Shown here piece after piece: positions 51,197 through 61,671 of a stretch of DNA of 64,000 nt. The position numbers and the translations under genes were made by a program. The notes under the pieces were generated by a model. It made no database searches, had not been told where the DNA came from, and saw nothing but the letters and a program-made list of their open reading frames with translations. This DNA is from Saccharomycopsis phalli (taxonomy: Eukaryota; Ascomycota; Saccharomycetes; Ascoideales; Saccharomycopsidaceae), in the NCBI GenBank assembly GCA_020342235.1, contig CP073213.1:2086501-2150500 (forward strand). The letters run 5' to 3'. Position 1 is the stretch's first letter. Each line of letters begins with the position of its first letter.

Positions 51197-53650
51197 TATT
51201 GAAAACTAATATGCCAAAAATAAAAGGAATAGCACCCTTAAGTATTGATTCCCCACATTATATTACTAATGTAATAATCACGGGTAGCTATGCAATACCC
51301 AAAATACATATATTGAGCACATTTGCCGGGTTTGCGAATACGGGCTTTGAGCTTGTATGCTAACACGAGGATCTATCAACGGGCCGCAATAATAATAATG
51401 ATGAAAAATAAGGCAGCGAATAGCAATATTTTGTCAAATAATGTATCCAATATCTTATTTTGTGTCCTTTTCTTTCAAGTAAGTCCTACATTATCTGATA
51501 ATTTAACAGATAACTCCGACATGGTGCATGTTGCTTAATAATTCGCCCTACATGATTTTGATTGATGTAGGTATACGAAACAGCCACAACAAGAATACTT
51601 GGCCTAAATCAAAACTTTTGTACCATTCAGAACGGAGCTTAGCGCTTTTAATCGCATTCAAAACCAGAAGAAGCCAAACAAAGTTTCACGAAGCTTCTCT
51701 GATTACCCGTGTCTTGAAGTATTCAATATAATGTCCGCCGAAATTCGAACCATATATGGACATTTATATGCTTGACGGTTCCGCTTCCTGGATATGTGTT
51801 TGTAGCACTGATCATAGGTGCCATAACAACGGGTCAATGCATGCCAGATTAGTAGTGGTATATTTCAAGAGACGGTCGGTGTTTGCCAGTGTGTTGTTTT
51901 CGTGACGCTCTTTTCTATATGGTTCAGTAAGATCTTGGATAGTATTATCATATTACATGAGGTATTAACCTATCAGTTCACTTAAATGTTATAGTAACGT
52001 AAAAGTGTCTATGCTCCTTTAGGTGTTGAAACAATTGGAATAGTCAAAGCCCGGAGTTTCCGTACGGCTTCATCCTTCCCGGATGAGACATGCCAGATAC
52101 TTTATCTTGACATTCCGATTTTTAGGAATGCTGCGAAGAACACGGTCTAGGACATACTCAGACGAGTAATTGGAGCTGAAAAAGTATAGCACATTGTCAT
52201 CATCACCCAGTGGATCGTACAATTTGGCATTGCCAATTGATATTTTAGTGTTTCTTGGGAACTCGAAAATGCTTCAAGGCGATCCGTCAGTAGAAATCAA
52301 GGGCATTAGTACCTTTGCCTATTATTTGCTAGGCCCAAAATTCCTTTCAGCGAGAACATGCAAGGCCATTGAAGATTGAAGAATCTTCAAATCAGGAGCA
52401 CTTGGGATCGCAATTTGATCCAAATCGCGTTTTGATGGTACTTGATCTTAGAAGTCTACCAAGAAGTTAGTGGACCGAGCTTAAGATCCTTTTGGGGCAG
52501 GTCAAGGCCTCAGTGAGTAAAAGTTTGTCTTTGTTGGTGGTGTCATGAGCGTGAATCCGTTCCGTGTAGTGTCTTACAGTGGAACTGGCGAGTAATCTCT
52601 TTGGTGTCCACTAGTCTTCGCCTTCTGTCAGTTGTTGGTCTGAGCTTTGAGGACTCGGGTCTTTTATTGGAGTAATATTCAACTATGGGTCATCCGGTCG
52701 GACTGGACTTGGATCTTCATTTCTGCTTTATGGTTTATCTCTAATGCCACTTCATTGAATGACCTTCAATATGTCAACGGTTGTCTCGAGAGCTATAAGA
52801 GTCTCGGATAAGAGGATATGTACAAGTTTCTTGGTTTTTCACCCCTAACACTATCTAATTACTAGTGGTCTTTTCGAGTGAATTGAAGAACCATCGGATG
52901 CGCTGTTCTATCGCTATTCATTTTAGCAGCACTTGGATCGGAGCGATCCTACTTCGATATCGAGGATTCCGGTCAGAGTCGGCTTTAACATACCTAGTGC
53001 AGAGCGTAAAGAGACGTTGTAGCTTACTCGGATAGCTTCAATTTGATTTTCTGTTAACTTGCTGTGTAAAGTTTCTAGTCGATAGGCAATAGGAGGTAGC
53101 ACACAGGCCCTAAAAAGTGTTAGCGTGGCACGTACTCAGATTCCATAAGTAATGCGGATTATTTCTAGATCTTCCCAGTAGCATTTGCAATAATAACTGG
53201 TTTTATGAAACCAATACTTTGTCTATTCTGGAGCTGGGACTTTGACAATACCAATGTAGATTATAACTGAACAAGCTGGTTAATTATCCAACTGATTCAC
53301 AGACAACAAAGGATTACTCAGATATGCGGACCATTACTAAAAACTTGAGCTGCTTCTAAAGTCATATGATTAATTTTGCGCTATTCTATTGCTTGGACTT
53401 TGACATTACTACTGTTGAAGACTGCACTATCATGTGACTAAATTAACTATCACGTGATATTCTCTGAGGGGAAGTCATCTCGGTAATAACCACACATTAC
53501 TGAACTACCCACCACGTGATCACTATCACCAGAAGGTCAACGTAGCAATAACCAATCGACAAGACAAAGCATGTTACGCAAAGAAATGATTTGTAAATAT
53601 TAAAATATTAAAGATTACCTAGTGCTGTAAAAGTTCTAAATGTACTTAGC
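51197..53650. other. 2.4-kb spacer with a decayed gene
   Basis: Mostly non-coding. Leucine-rich coding remnants occur at about 52150-52690. Near 53430-53520 there are several CACGTGAT motifs (four within 90 bp), reminiscent of Cbf1 sites, some 740 bp upstream of nothing obvious; the nearest gene, at 53651, is transcribed towards them. Confidence 0.5.
52150..52690 (+). pseudogene. Decayed leucine-rich protein gene
   Basis: Protein-like segments appear in the plus strand interrupted by stops and frame changes: YNLALPIDILVFLGNSKML (52220s), FDPNRVLMVLDLRSLP, SWTELKILLGQVKA and SLSLLVV (52420-52545), and TSLRLLSVVGLSFEDSG (about 52608-52660). The LPIDILVFLGN part resembles an F-box start and the rest resembles leucine-rich repeats, so an F-box/LRR-type host gene is the likeliest ancestor. 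No intact open frame over 70 codons remains. The identification is weak. Confidence 0.35.
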
Positions 53651-54259
53651 TTATAACATGGCCATAAAACCAGCACCGGCCAAGAGAGAATAACCGTAAA
53701 CTTGCAAATTACCAGCACCTGCAGAGCTTCCAGAAGATTTTGCAGAAGAAGATCCTGAAGAACCTCCTGAAGAAGCGCCGGAAGAAGCGCCGGAAGAAGC
53801 ACCGGAAGAAGACTTGGCAGAGCCGGAGGTAGTCTTAGAAGCACCAGAGCTACCAGAGGCAGAAGCATCAGAGGCAGTCTTGGAGGAATCAGAGCCGGAC
53901 TTCTCACCGCTCTTGCTCAATTGAGAAGAGGCACCGGAAGCAGCAGCAGAGCCAGCAGAAGAGGCACCGGAAGCAGCAGCAGATCCAGCAGAAGAAGCAC
54001 CGGAAGCAGCGGACGCAGCAGCAGAGCCAGCAGCAGAAGTAGCAGCAGAAGCTTCAGATGCAGCACTAGATGCAGCAGCAGCAGAAGCTTCAGTAGACTT
54101 AGGAGTGGAGTCAGCAGAAGCCTTTCCGCCAACAGAAGTTTCGGCAGAACTACCACTAGCAACAGAAGCACCTGAAGAAGCAGAATCAGCGGCGGAAGCA
54201 GAGCTCTCAGCAGCAGCGACGTATGCAACGAAAATGGAGGCCAAGGTAAGAAATTTCAT
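53651..54259 (-). CDS. Ser/Ala/Gly-rich GPI-anchored cell-wall protein
   Basis: A 202-residue low-complexity surface protein: signal peptide (MKFLTLASIFVAYVAAA), a body made almost wholly of Ser, Ala and Gly with internal repeats (SGASSAGSAAA, SSGASSGASSG), and a C-terminal GPI signal (VYGYSLLAGAGFMAML). No cysteines. It is a typical small O-mannosylated wall protein. The internal repeats are near-identical at DNA level, so copy number probably varies between strains. Confidence 0.82.
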   Translation of the reverse strand: MKFLTLASIFVAYVAAAESSASAADSASSGASVASGSSAETSVGGKASADSTPKSTEASAAAASSAASEASAATSAAGSAAASAASGASSAGSAAASGASSAGSAAASGASSQLSKSGEKSGSDSSKTASDASASGSSGASKTTSGSAKSSSGASSGASSGASSGGSSGSSSAKSSGSSAGAGNLQVYGYSLLAGAGFMAML

Positions 54260-57200
54260 GACTAGCTTATGTATTTCACGATGGTTGCTGTTCCATTTAT
54301 ATATCTGAGAAAATCAGACTTGGTTGGTTGTGCGTTTGCAGCCTGAGACATTTACGCGCAACTGTCAAGGTCTGGAACGTTGTATGTGTATTGACTGTGG
54401 GGGCAATGTATTTTACCAAAAGGGCACGGATTGGTCGATAGCAGCAAAAAGGAGGCGCTGCCGAGAAACAATAGAATGGGGATGTAACTATCACACATAC
54501 AGGTATTTCACATGCTCTAGAAGGGCCTGCAAATATAGATCAATGCCCAGCCATTTAGACGTGATATTTCAATCTGGTATGGCAGACACGGTGAAATCAA
54601 GAGATTGTGTTTCCAATTAGCCATATGCTGCCTACTGCTAGTCAATCCAATCAGGTGTTCTGCAGTCACCTCCACATATAACGATGTCATATTGCAGGGA
54701 GTGGTATCAAACTACTGTGACTCTTTGGCGGAACACAAACTGCTTTCTCTGTTTATGATATACTGTTTCTCAAAACCGTCTGGCTTGTCTCAGATTTGTC
54801 GTAATTCACCACGAATCAGTGGTCTAGCTAGCTTTCCCTATATGAGTACATAAATATACATGATGATACGTGTACAATTTGATAGCAACATGGGCAAACC
54901 TAATGATATTGCAAAACATAGGGGAAGGATTGAGCCTTGCTGTCCTTATCAGCTCATGTAGCACCCCTGTAGGACACAGGGGTATCCCTTTTTTTTGTCA
55001 TTGGAAGTAAGCAATGCAGTCAGCTACGAATCTGCTTTGATATCGACTGCCAAGCAAACATGCACAATAACACAATCGGCTAGGCATATTTGCTGCCATA
55101 AATTACGGGAGTGTGTAGCTGTATCAAATCTAAAATTTTGAGTGCTAAAAATATTTACAGCAAATACCATAATATCTTGAGTACATATTGTTGTCGGAAG
55201 AAATAGTTGGGTAGATATTTCATGTCCAAACTAACCATAGGTAGCCCGATATCGGTACCCGTGCCCCGCTCAGACAATTTGTGCGACAAGTCGCAACAAA
55301 TCAAATATGCCCAAGAAACATAATAACGGTCCACGAAGGATATGGTGATTCTCCTATGATTGGAAAACATGATCTAACACCGACTTGGCTAGAGTGTATC
55401 TACTAGGCAAAATAAATGTAATGCAAGGTGCCATTAGATTCACTGCAGTGGGTGATTGATTGCCTGGATACCATATACATAAACAATGCAACCAATCCTT
55501 ATGGCCAATCATACGCGGTGAGCTTGTTTGGTTGCATGAGTGTATAAACTACGCGATTTACAATTCAGAGGATGCTAAAGATCCTTCCTCCTATATACAA
55601 GCAATTCTTGCAATCTCTCAACGCAAATAGCGAGGATATGCTATAGTATGCGAACCATATCGGAAACGGCACTAGCATAAAGATCAACGTCGTGGTTTAG
55701 TACGGTCAATGGCACCAAACCGAAGATCTACGTGTTTCGTCAACTACGGCAATGTGCCAGAACTTGCGTATTAAGAGGCCAATTGGGTCTATGAAAATTT
55801 TAGCTCGCTATTTAACATACGCCGGATTATTTCTCAAGCAGATCTATATCACCGGCAAGACCATGGATTAATCACTGATATATAGCTGAACTCAGCTATA
55901 TTTGTTACAAAGTACACAAATAACAGTACATGCCCTTTGGGGACTTGGAATCTCCAAAATACTCTGGGCAATTTAAGTACCGGAGATAACAACACGGTAC
56001 ATCAGAGTAGTCGATAGCATGAAGCTCCAAATCTTCCTTCTATCTAAGACATAAAAGCCTAAGCTAAAGTAGCATGGCTGATCAACCTACCTTTTGTGAT
56101 TTATTTCTGGAAAGCCCGTGTCTTCGCTATGTCGCAGAGAATTAAGGAGTGACTTTAATTATCGTGCTGTGTATTTCATAGATTCATTGCCACAGAAAAA
56201 TGACAGTAGTGGTAATGTAGAATGGAAATAAGAAGGCAATTACTAGAGCAGTAGCATTGTTACATAGAATAATCCACTCATTGAGGCACATCTTTCTTAC
56301 ACTTTGTTATTCGATTGATTTCTTTTTATATCTTTCGCGACGATCAAGCCCCTGTGCCATTGCCTAGCTTTTTTGTCTTAATCGCAATTCACTCAAACAT
56401 TCCTCCTTGTGCGAATGAAAATATTCAGCACCATACCTCTGGATCAGCTCTATGTGCCCCAGCCACGCTGGCTAAAGCGGAATTATTTATCATGTATGGA
56501 AATCCTTGGCAGTGTCAAATTCCAGACCCGTTAGAAAAATGGGCTGCCTACTTATATGAGTACGCATATGCACACTCCACTCCATGGGCATGGCAGTGCC
56601 TCCACTATAGAACTTAGAATACAAATTGGTTCGTCGAATACTCTAATTATTCACCATTCATCTAGTCTTGATTTCTCAGCTCAAAGTCTTGGCAGTCAAA
56701 AGTTAACACTCAATCGGGAAAACTGAAAATATATACCAACAACAGACACCTAGGGCTTATATTATTGAACACATTATCAAATGCTCACATCAATTCATCA
56801 CACAAGGCCTAGACCACAATTAAATAGTGAAAGTGCCAGTATGTCTGAAACAAGTTGACGGAAACTTGAGAGAAACAGCCATGGCTCATAATGCATGAAT
56901 ATTTTCAACTTTAGCGTCTAAGACATAAACATGGTGTCACTCAACGGTGAAAAAGACTGAAAGCAGAGCCAGATTCTTCTCTGAGAGCGCAAAAAAACAC
57001 TGATTAGCTTGAAGTGACACTGAATTTAACTTTAGCCTTGCACATATCGTTGTAAGGTCCATAGTTTATTTAACGATATGCCAGTGATACATCAGCTTTG
57101 TAATCAAGCATGGAATGAAATATAAATACATTGTGCTGGACTATAAAAATAATAGCATGACGCGGTCTACTACAAAGTGATGTTGATCAAGGGTATTCGC

Positions 57201-58115
57201 GCAAGAAATCAAGAGTTATTCATTCATCTGCTCACTAAATACAAAAGGAGCATAATAAATGCTCAAACGCTTTTTCAATCTTTCACTATGAGCTATGACA
57301 GAAGTCACCGGTTAGGACAAAGTTCAATAGAAGCTACTAAAATGTAAAAAGGTACATCTATAGTCGCCATATAACCATATCCAACCAACTCTACATTACA
57401 AGAGGACAGAAAGTTGATTGGTGAACAAATTCGATGTACCGCATTAGCTCTATATCTATATTTAGCACCATGACAATAGGAAAAGTCAATAAAAACTGCA
57501 ATGTTAGTCGTCCTGTCAAGTCCTTCTTTGAAAAATGATACCACTATAGACTGGTACAGTCCTTCCTATTAGAATGATACTCTGTGGGTATTATTATCAG
57601 TGCTATTTATGTTTCACATGTTTTGTTGTGTGGTTAAAGAGGCATCTCATAATCAACTTACATATCTGGAGTTATCCTGGCACTAAAGCTAATTCTGGGC
57701 AATTCAAGGGTTCTGAACCAAGATCCCAGAAAGTATAACGGTTGATTATTTGAGTACTATGTATCAAATATGGTGTGTCCAATGTGCATTACTGTGTAGT
57801 GTATGCTGTTTCTGGCTCTATAGGACTGGTTCTAATATAACATAATAAATGTTTAACGATGAACTAAAGTTTATAATATACCGCATGGGTCTTGCATACT
57901 AGATATGAAATATCGTTATTATGATACACGACACGTTTCGTACGTAGTATATCGTTTCTGTTCATTGATTCCTGGGCCGGGTACAAAAAAAGTCACGTTA
58001 CCAGCCGCATATCCCCTATTATTCATGTACCGTAACAAACTTGATGGTCGTCTAGGATGAAAAAATGATCCTATTACACCATTCCAGTTAATATAATTCA
58101 GAAAATAGGCAAAAA
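54260..58115. other. 3.9-kb region without a convincing gene
   Basis: AT-rich, with no frame over about 100 codons and no protein motif. The longest open stretches (54605-54853, 56315-56617, 57305-57544) lack ATG starts or family features. No long repeat is evident. It ends at a tRNA/LTR cluster. Candidate uses are a regional centromere, heterochromatin, or simply decayed sequence. Confidence 0.45.
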
Positions 58116-58197
58116 TGATAACGGCGAGATTCGAACTCGCGCATCCGAAGATACCAGGACCTTAACCTGGCGCCTTAGACCACTCGGCCACGTTACC
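58116..58197 (-). tRNA. tL(AAG): tRNA-Leu (AAG), copy 1
   Basis: An 82-nt cloverleaf on the minus strand: acceptor GGTAACG/CGTTATC with discriminator A, anticodon stem CCAGG/CCTGG around loop TTAAGGT (anticodon AAG), a long variable arm (TATCTTCGGATG) and T-arm GCGAG-TTCGAAT-CTCGC. No intron. TTTTT follows as terminator. An LTR-type end begins 14 bp upstream of its 5' end (58212). Confidence 0.93.
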
Positions 58198-58211
58198 ATG
58201 TGATGTCAGCG

Positions 58212-59229
58212 TGTAACGATAAAATATTGTTTACACTACACACGTGGGATACACGTGTTGGTCACATGGGATGACACGTGAACATCACATGCCAGCGTGA
58301 GGATAAGGGATGATGCCGATAGTGACGAGAAGGGAAATCAAAACACTGTTGAATAGAAGGACGAGTCAGGAAGAATCCCAAAAGGGATTTGAGGCAACCT
58401 TTAATTAAGGAAGTAACCCTGTCTCTGGAGTAATATAAATACAGAAGGAAATAGCTAATAAATCATCAAGTAACTTGGAGATACAGTCTGAGATAACTAT
58501 ACAACTTATGATGTACTAACAAAAAACCTTAGATTGTGATCAATCATAAGGAAAAACTTAATACATAAATACGGCCCACAATATGACGTACATTAGTGAA
58601 ATGTACTTATCCTATCAGAGTTCTTGGTCTCGTAACCACGATTATTGATGATGTGGTTGCAACCGGATGAAGCAGTATTACCCTACCTATAATGCCTTAT
58701 AAGAGGGATTTACTGCGCCAAAATATTTAGTTCAGAATTTTATATCTATTGGAACAATGTATAATTGTTGTAGTAGCTACTGATAGTTCTGTGCTCCGAA
58801 CCTACAATATTATTTATTTAATATTGTGGGCCGTATTTACGTATTAAGTTTTTCCTTATGATTGATTACAGTCTAAGGTTTTTTGTTAGTACATCACAAT
58901 ATTAAATAAATAATATTGTAGGTTCGGAGTACAGAACTATCAGTAACTACTACAACAATTATACATTGTTTCAATAGATATAAAATTCTGAACTAAATAT
59001 TTTGGCGCAGTAAATCCCTCTTATAAGGCATTATAGGTAGGGTAATACTGCTTCATCCGGTTGCAACCACATCATCAATAATCGTGGTTACGAGACCAAG
59101 AACTCTGATAGGATAAGTACATTTCACCAATGTACGTCAACTTATATCTTGTAGTTAACAATACTTCATATTGTTAATTAGCCAATTTATAAGTGATTGT
59201 AACGATACCACCAGGATTTTATCGTTACA
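58212..59229. mobile_element. 1-kb element with TGTAACGATAAAAT terminal inverted repeats, at tRNA-Leu
   Basis: The two ends are a perfect 14-bp inverted repeat: TGTAACGATAAAAT at 58212-58225 and its complement at 59216-59229, with TG..CA termini as in LTRs. GTCAG occurs next to both ends (58205-58209 and 59230-59234), a possible 5-bp target duplication, though two bases separate it from the left terminus. The left part has a TATA-like TAATATAAATACA near 58431, as LTR promoters do. The interior holds an interleaved inverted repeat (58510-59138). No coding sequence is present. The family is probably a tRNA-targeting, Ty3-like LTR lineage, or a foldback derivative of it. It looks young, to judge by the similarity of the arms. 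Confidence 0.55.
58510..59138. repeat. Interleaved inverted repeat F-A-F'-A'
   Basis: Segment F (58510-58584, 75 bp) is followed by A (58585-58828, 244 bp), then the reverse complement of F (58821-58895), then the reverse complement of A (58895-59138). Both pairs have identical lengths without gaps and are 96% (F) and 98% (A) identical by my count. The A arms can fold into a hairpin whose loop is F'; alternatively the F arms can pair around A. A simple palindrome would instead read F-A-A'-F'. Confidence 0.9.
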
Positions 59230-59333
59230 GTCAGGCGTCAAGTTCCGGACGTTGAGCTTCTGACCGAGGAAACATTCTAAAATTAAGAAAAATAAACCAA
59301 TAATACCCATTGAAGTTCAGGCTTGGCCAAAAA

Positions 59334-59415
59334 TGATAACGACGAGATTCGAACTCGCGCATCCGGAGATACCAGGACCTTAACCTGGCGCCTTAGACCA
59401 CTCGGCCACGTTACC
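59334..59415 (-). tRNA. tL(AAG): tRNA-Leu (AAG), copy 2
   Basis: The sequence is nearly identical to the tRNA at 58116 (same anticodon loop, acceptor and T-arm), differing in the variable arm (TATCTCCGGATG) and T-stem end (CTCGT). The cloverleaf still folds, with a G-T pair. Same orientation, 1.2 kb apart, so it is a tandem or dispersed duplicate. A complete solo LTR begins 12 bp upstream (59428). Confidence 0.92.
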
Positions 59416-59427
59416 CTTCGGAAACAT

Positions 59428-59714
59428 TGTAACCAGGAAGGTACACTTCCCTGGTTAGGAGAAATGATACAGCGGTTAGAGACCCTGGTTGTATACGTGC
59501 ACGTGATGGGAGGAAGCCCGGGTTATATGTGCACGTGAAATGAATGAAGCCCTGGTAAGGGGTGAGTATAAATATACAAACGGTGGCGTGAAGGAGGTCA
59601 CGCAAGGTTACGGTCATAATATTGTAAGCTTTGATATACGTGAATAAGGAATCACAGACGCCTTATTCAGCATAACCAGCGTTCTCAGAAGTAGATCGGA
59701 TCTAACTGGTTACA
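59428..59714. mobile_element. Solo LTR next to tRNA-Leu (fossil)
   Basis: 287 bp with inverted termini TGTAACCAG ... CTGGTTACA, a TATA-like GAGTATAAATATAC near 59563, and no internal genes. AAACA flanks both sides with a one-base offset. The position, about 12 bp from the 5' end of a tRNA gene, is that used by Ty3-type elements. It looks whole as an LTR and is related to the remnant at 61277-61484 (shared CCTGG..AGGGGTGA, CACCTTATTCAG-like and TCGGTTACA blocks). Confidence 0.75.
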
Positions 59715-60991
59715 AAACAAATTTATAATGACGAGTTGTGGATGGATAACCTCACGTGTCATAAACGTGACCCCAATTAAACATTGTGTTGTCTTTGACT
59801 GTAATCCGATCTACAGTAAAGTCGTATTGTACAAAAGGTATAAGGAGATAGAACAACTATAAAGTTGATTCAAAATGACTGTGTTAAGAATATAACGCCA
59901 CGCCGAAAAAAGTATAAATAACAGAAATAATAGCAAGAAGAAAAACGTGAATGTGATTCCATGATGATATCAACATCAGAAGTCTAAAGGTATAAGAACA
60001 GCAATGCGTAATACCAAATATGAGTGACCACGTTGAATTCCATGTAGTAATGTGTTACTGAATTAATCTCAGTCCATGATCAATTTAATGGTAGTGAATG
60101 TTGCCATCTGCTGAACCACAACACCGTAAGGTCACCATACACCAACTTTTCTTAGTGAGTGAGCATGATTAAACTGAAATATTCATGAATACTAGGGAAG
60201 GATAACTTAGCGTAAAAAAGGCCTCTCTATCACAAATAGATAGAAATTGGACCTCAATGTCTTGGCTCTGTCTAAACAGAGGGACAAAGTTTGAAATTGT
60301 ACATCCAGAAAACTTCCGTGGACAGAATATTTAGCGCAAATTTCCAGATGTGCAAAGTCTGTTATTTTCTCTTAGTGATAATGTAATGATGCTTTATTAC
60401 TATAATAATGATTTATATTAATTACTTCAATAGTTATACTGGGCTTCCCCGGAAGGAGAGATTGATATTTCGCCGCCTAAAAACTAAGGACCGCGTCGCT
60501 AAATTTGGAGTCAAGAGAAAACCATTTAAACGAGGAAAAGTTTTCGATTGAATCCTAAGAAACGGTTGAAGAATGATTTGGAAGGAGCTACGGAGTCTCG
60601 CACCAGAGGCACTACCTGCCCGGCCGCCCTTCGTGTGGAACAGTGAAGAAAAAAAAGACCTACCTATTCTACACTAACAAGTAGGATCCTATAGAAGAGT
60701 GAACTGCTTTTGCGTCTGTAAAGAGGCAGCGAATTTGCGCTCTAGTTATGAGGCCTTCGCCTATTGTTTGCTGATTTCGGAATAGCTCTAACCATGGGAT
60801 AGATCATGGAAGATAGCTGGTGTGGGATCCTCGCAATGGAAAGCTTCGAATTGCAGCTTGGCCAAACTGTTTCTTAGTGGACTTGATACCATGTTTTTTT
60901 CATGCTTTATTATAGGTAGATACTCTATCTTAGTTAGGAGAGATGGTGCAACAAGGGCACGTAACGATAAGCACAGGGATATATAACTAAC
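59715..60991. other. Spacer in the LTR/tRNA cluster
   Basis: 1.3 kb with no open frame of interest. It has a CACGTG-rich start resembling the interior of the neighbouring LTRs, and a GC-richer patch near 60590-60650. It may hold remnants of older insertions, but I cannot delimit any. Confidence 0.4.
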
Positions 60992-61276
60992 TGTAACGAG
61001 AAAAGGTCAAGATTACTCTTCACGTGATTGTACCCTGTGATAATGTTGTGATTGTGTTCCTTAGTACTATTGTGATTGTGTTCGGAGTGTCCCACATATT
61101 ACACAAGTACAAATCCATTCTTAGGAAAAGTATAAATAGCTGTTTAAGTCGCTAGTAATGGGATATCTTAAGTTCACTTTAGAACTATTTACAACTTATA
61201 TTTGTAGTTACTCTTATTATCTTATTGATTAACTCGATATAAGTGTTATAGCAGAAGCGTTGAATAAATTCTGTTA
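60992..61276 (+). mobile_element. LTR-like remnant (fossil)
   Basis: It begins TGTAACGAGAAAAGG, similar to the element terminus at 58212 (TGTAACGATAAAA), has a TATAAATA core at 61131-61138, and stops where the next remnant starts. Its length of about 285 bp equals that of the solo LTR at 59428. It is diverged and older. Confidence 0.45.
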
Positions 61277-61484
61277 TACTAACCAGGAGGGCGGGTCAGA
61301 GGGTACGTGGCAGGAGCCCTGGCTAGGGGTGACTATGAATATATACGCGGAAGGTCCTAGTAGAGGACACTCATGGTTATGTTAATAATTAGTGTAAACA
61401 TTTGTACATTGGATTAATGAAGCATTGTCACCTTATTCAGTATAATCAACACACTAGCGAGAAGATTGGATCCACTCGGTTACA
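61277..61484 (+). mobile_element. Diverged solo LTR of the 59428 family (fossil)
   Basis: Aligned features with 59428-59714: CTAACCAGGAGGG at the start, GAGCCCTGGCTAGGGGTGA, a TATAAAT-like core, CACCTTATTCAGTATAA and the final CACTCGGTTACA. It is shorter, with several breaks relative to the complete copy. It lies directly against the 60992 remnant, about 190 bp upstream of the Rai1/Dxo gene. Confidence 0.6.
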
Positions 61485-61671
61485 AGTTTTCATATTTTTA
61501 GTTATCTGCAACCATCTGCTATCTATACAGATTTGCACTGTAACTTGCAGTGGACTGTTATCTGTATAAAGCAAAATGGGGGTGAAAATCCATCAAAGGA
61601 AACAAACAATTTTCTTTCCAGGGAGGTAGGATCCTTGCTGCCAATATATCTTGTTGGATTTTACATATAGT

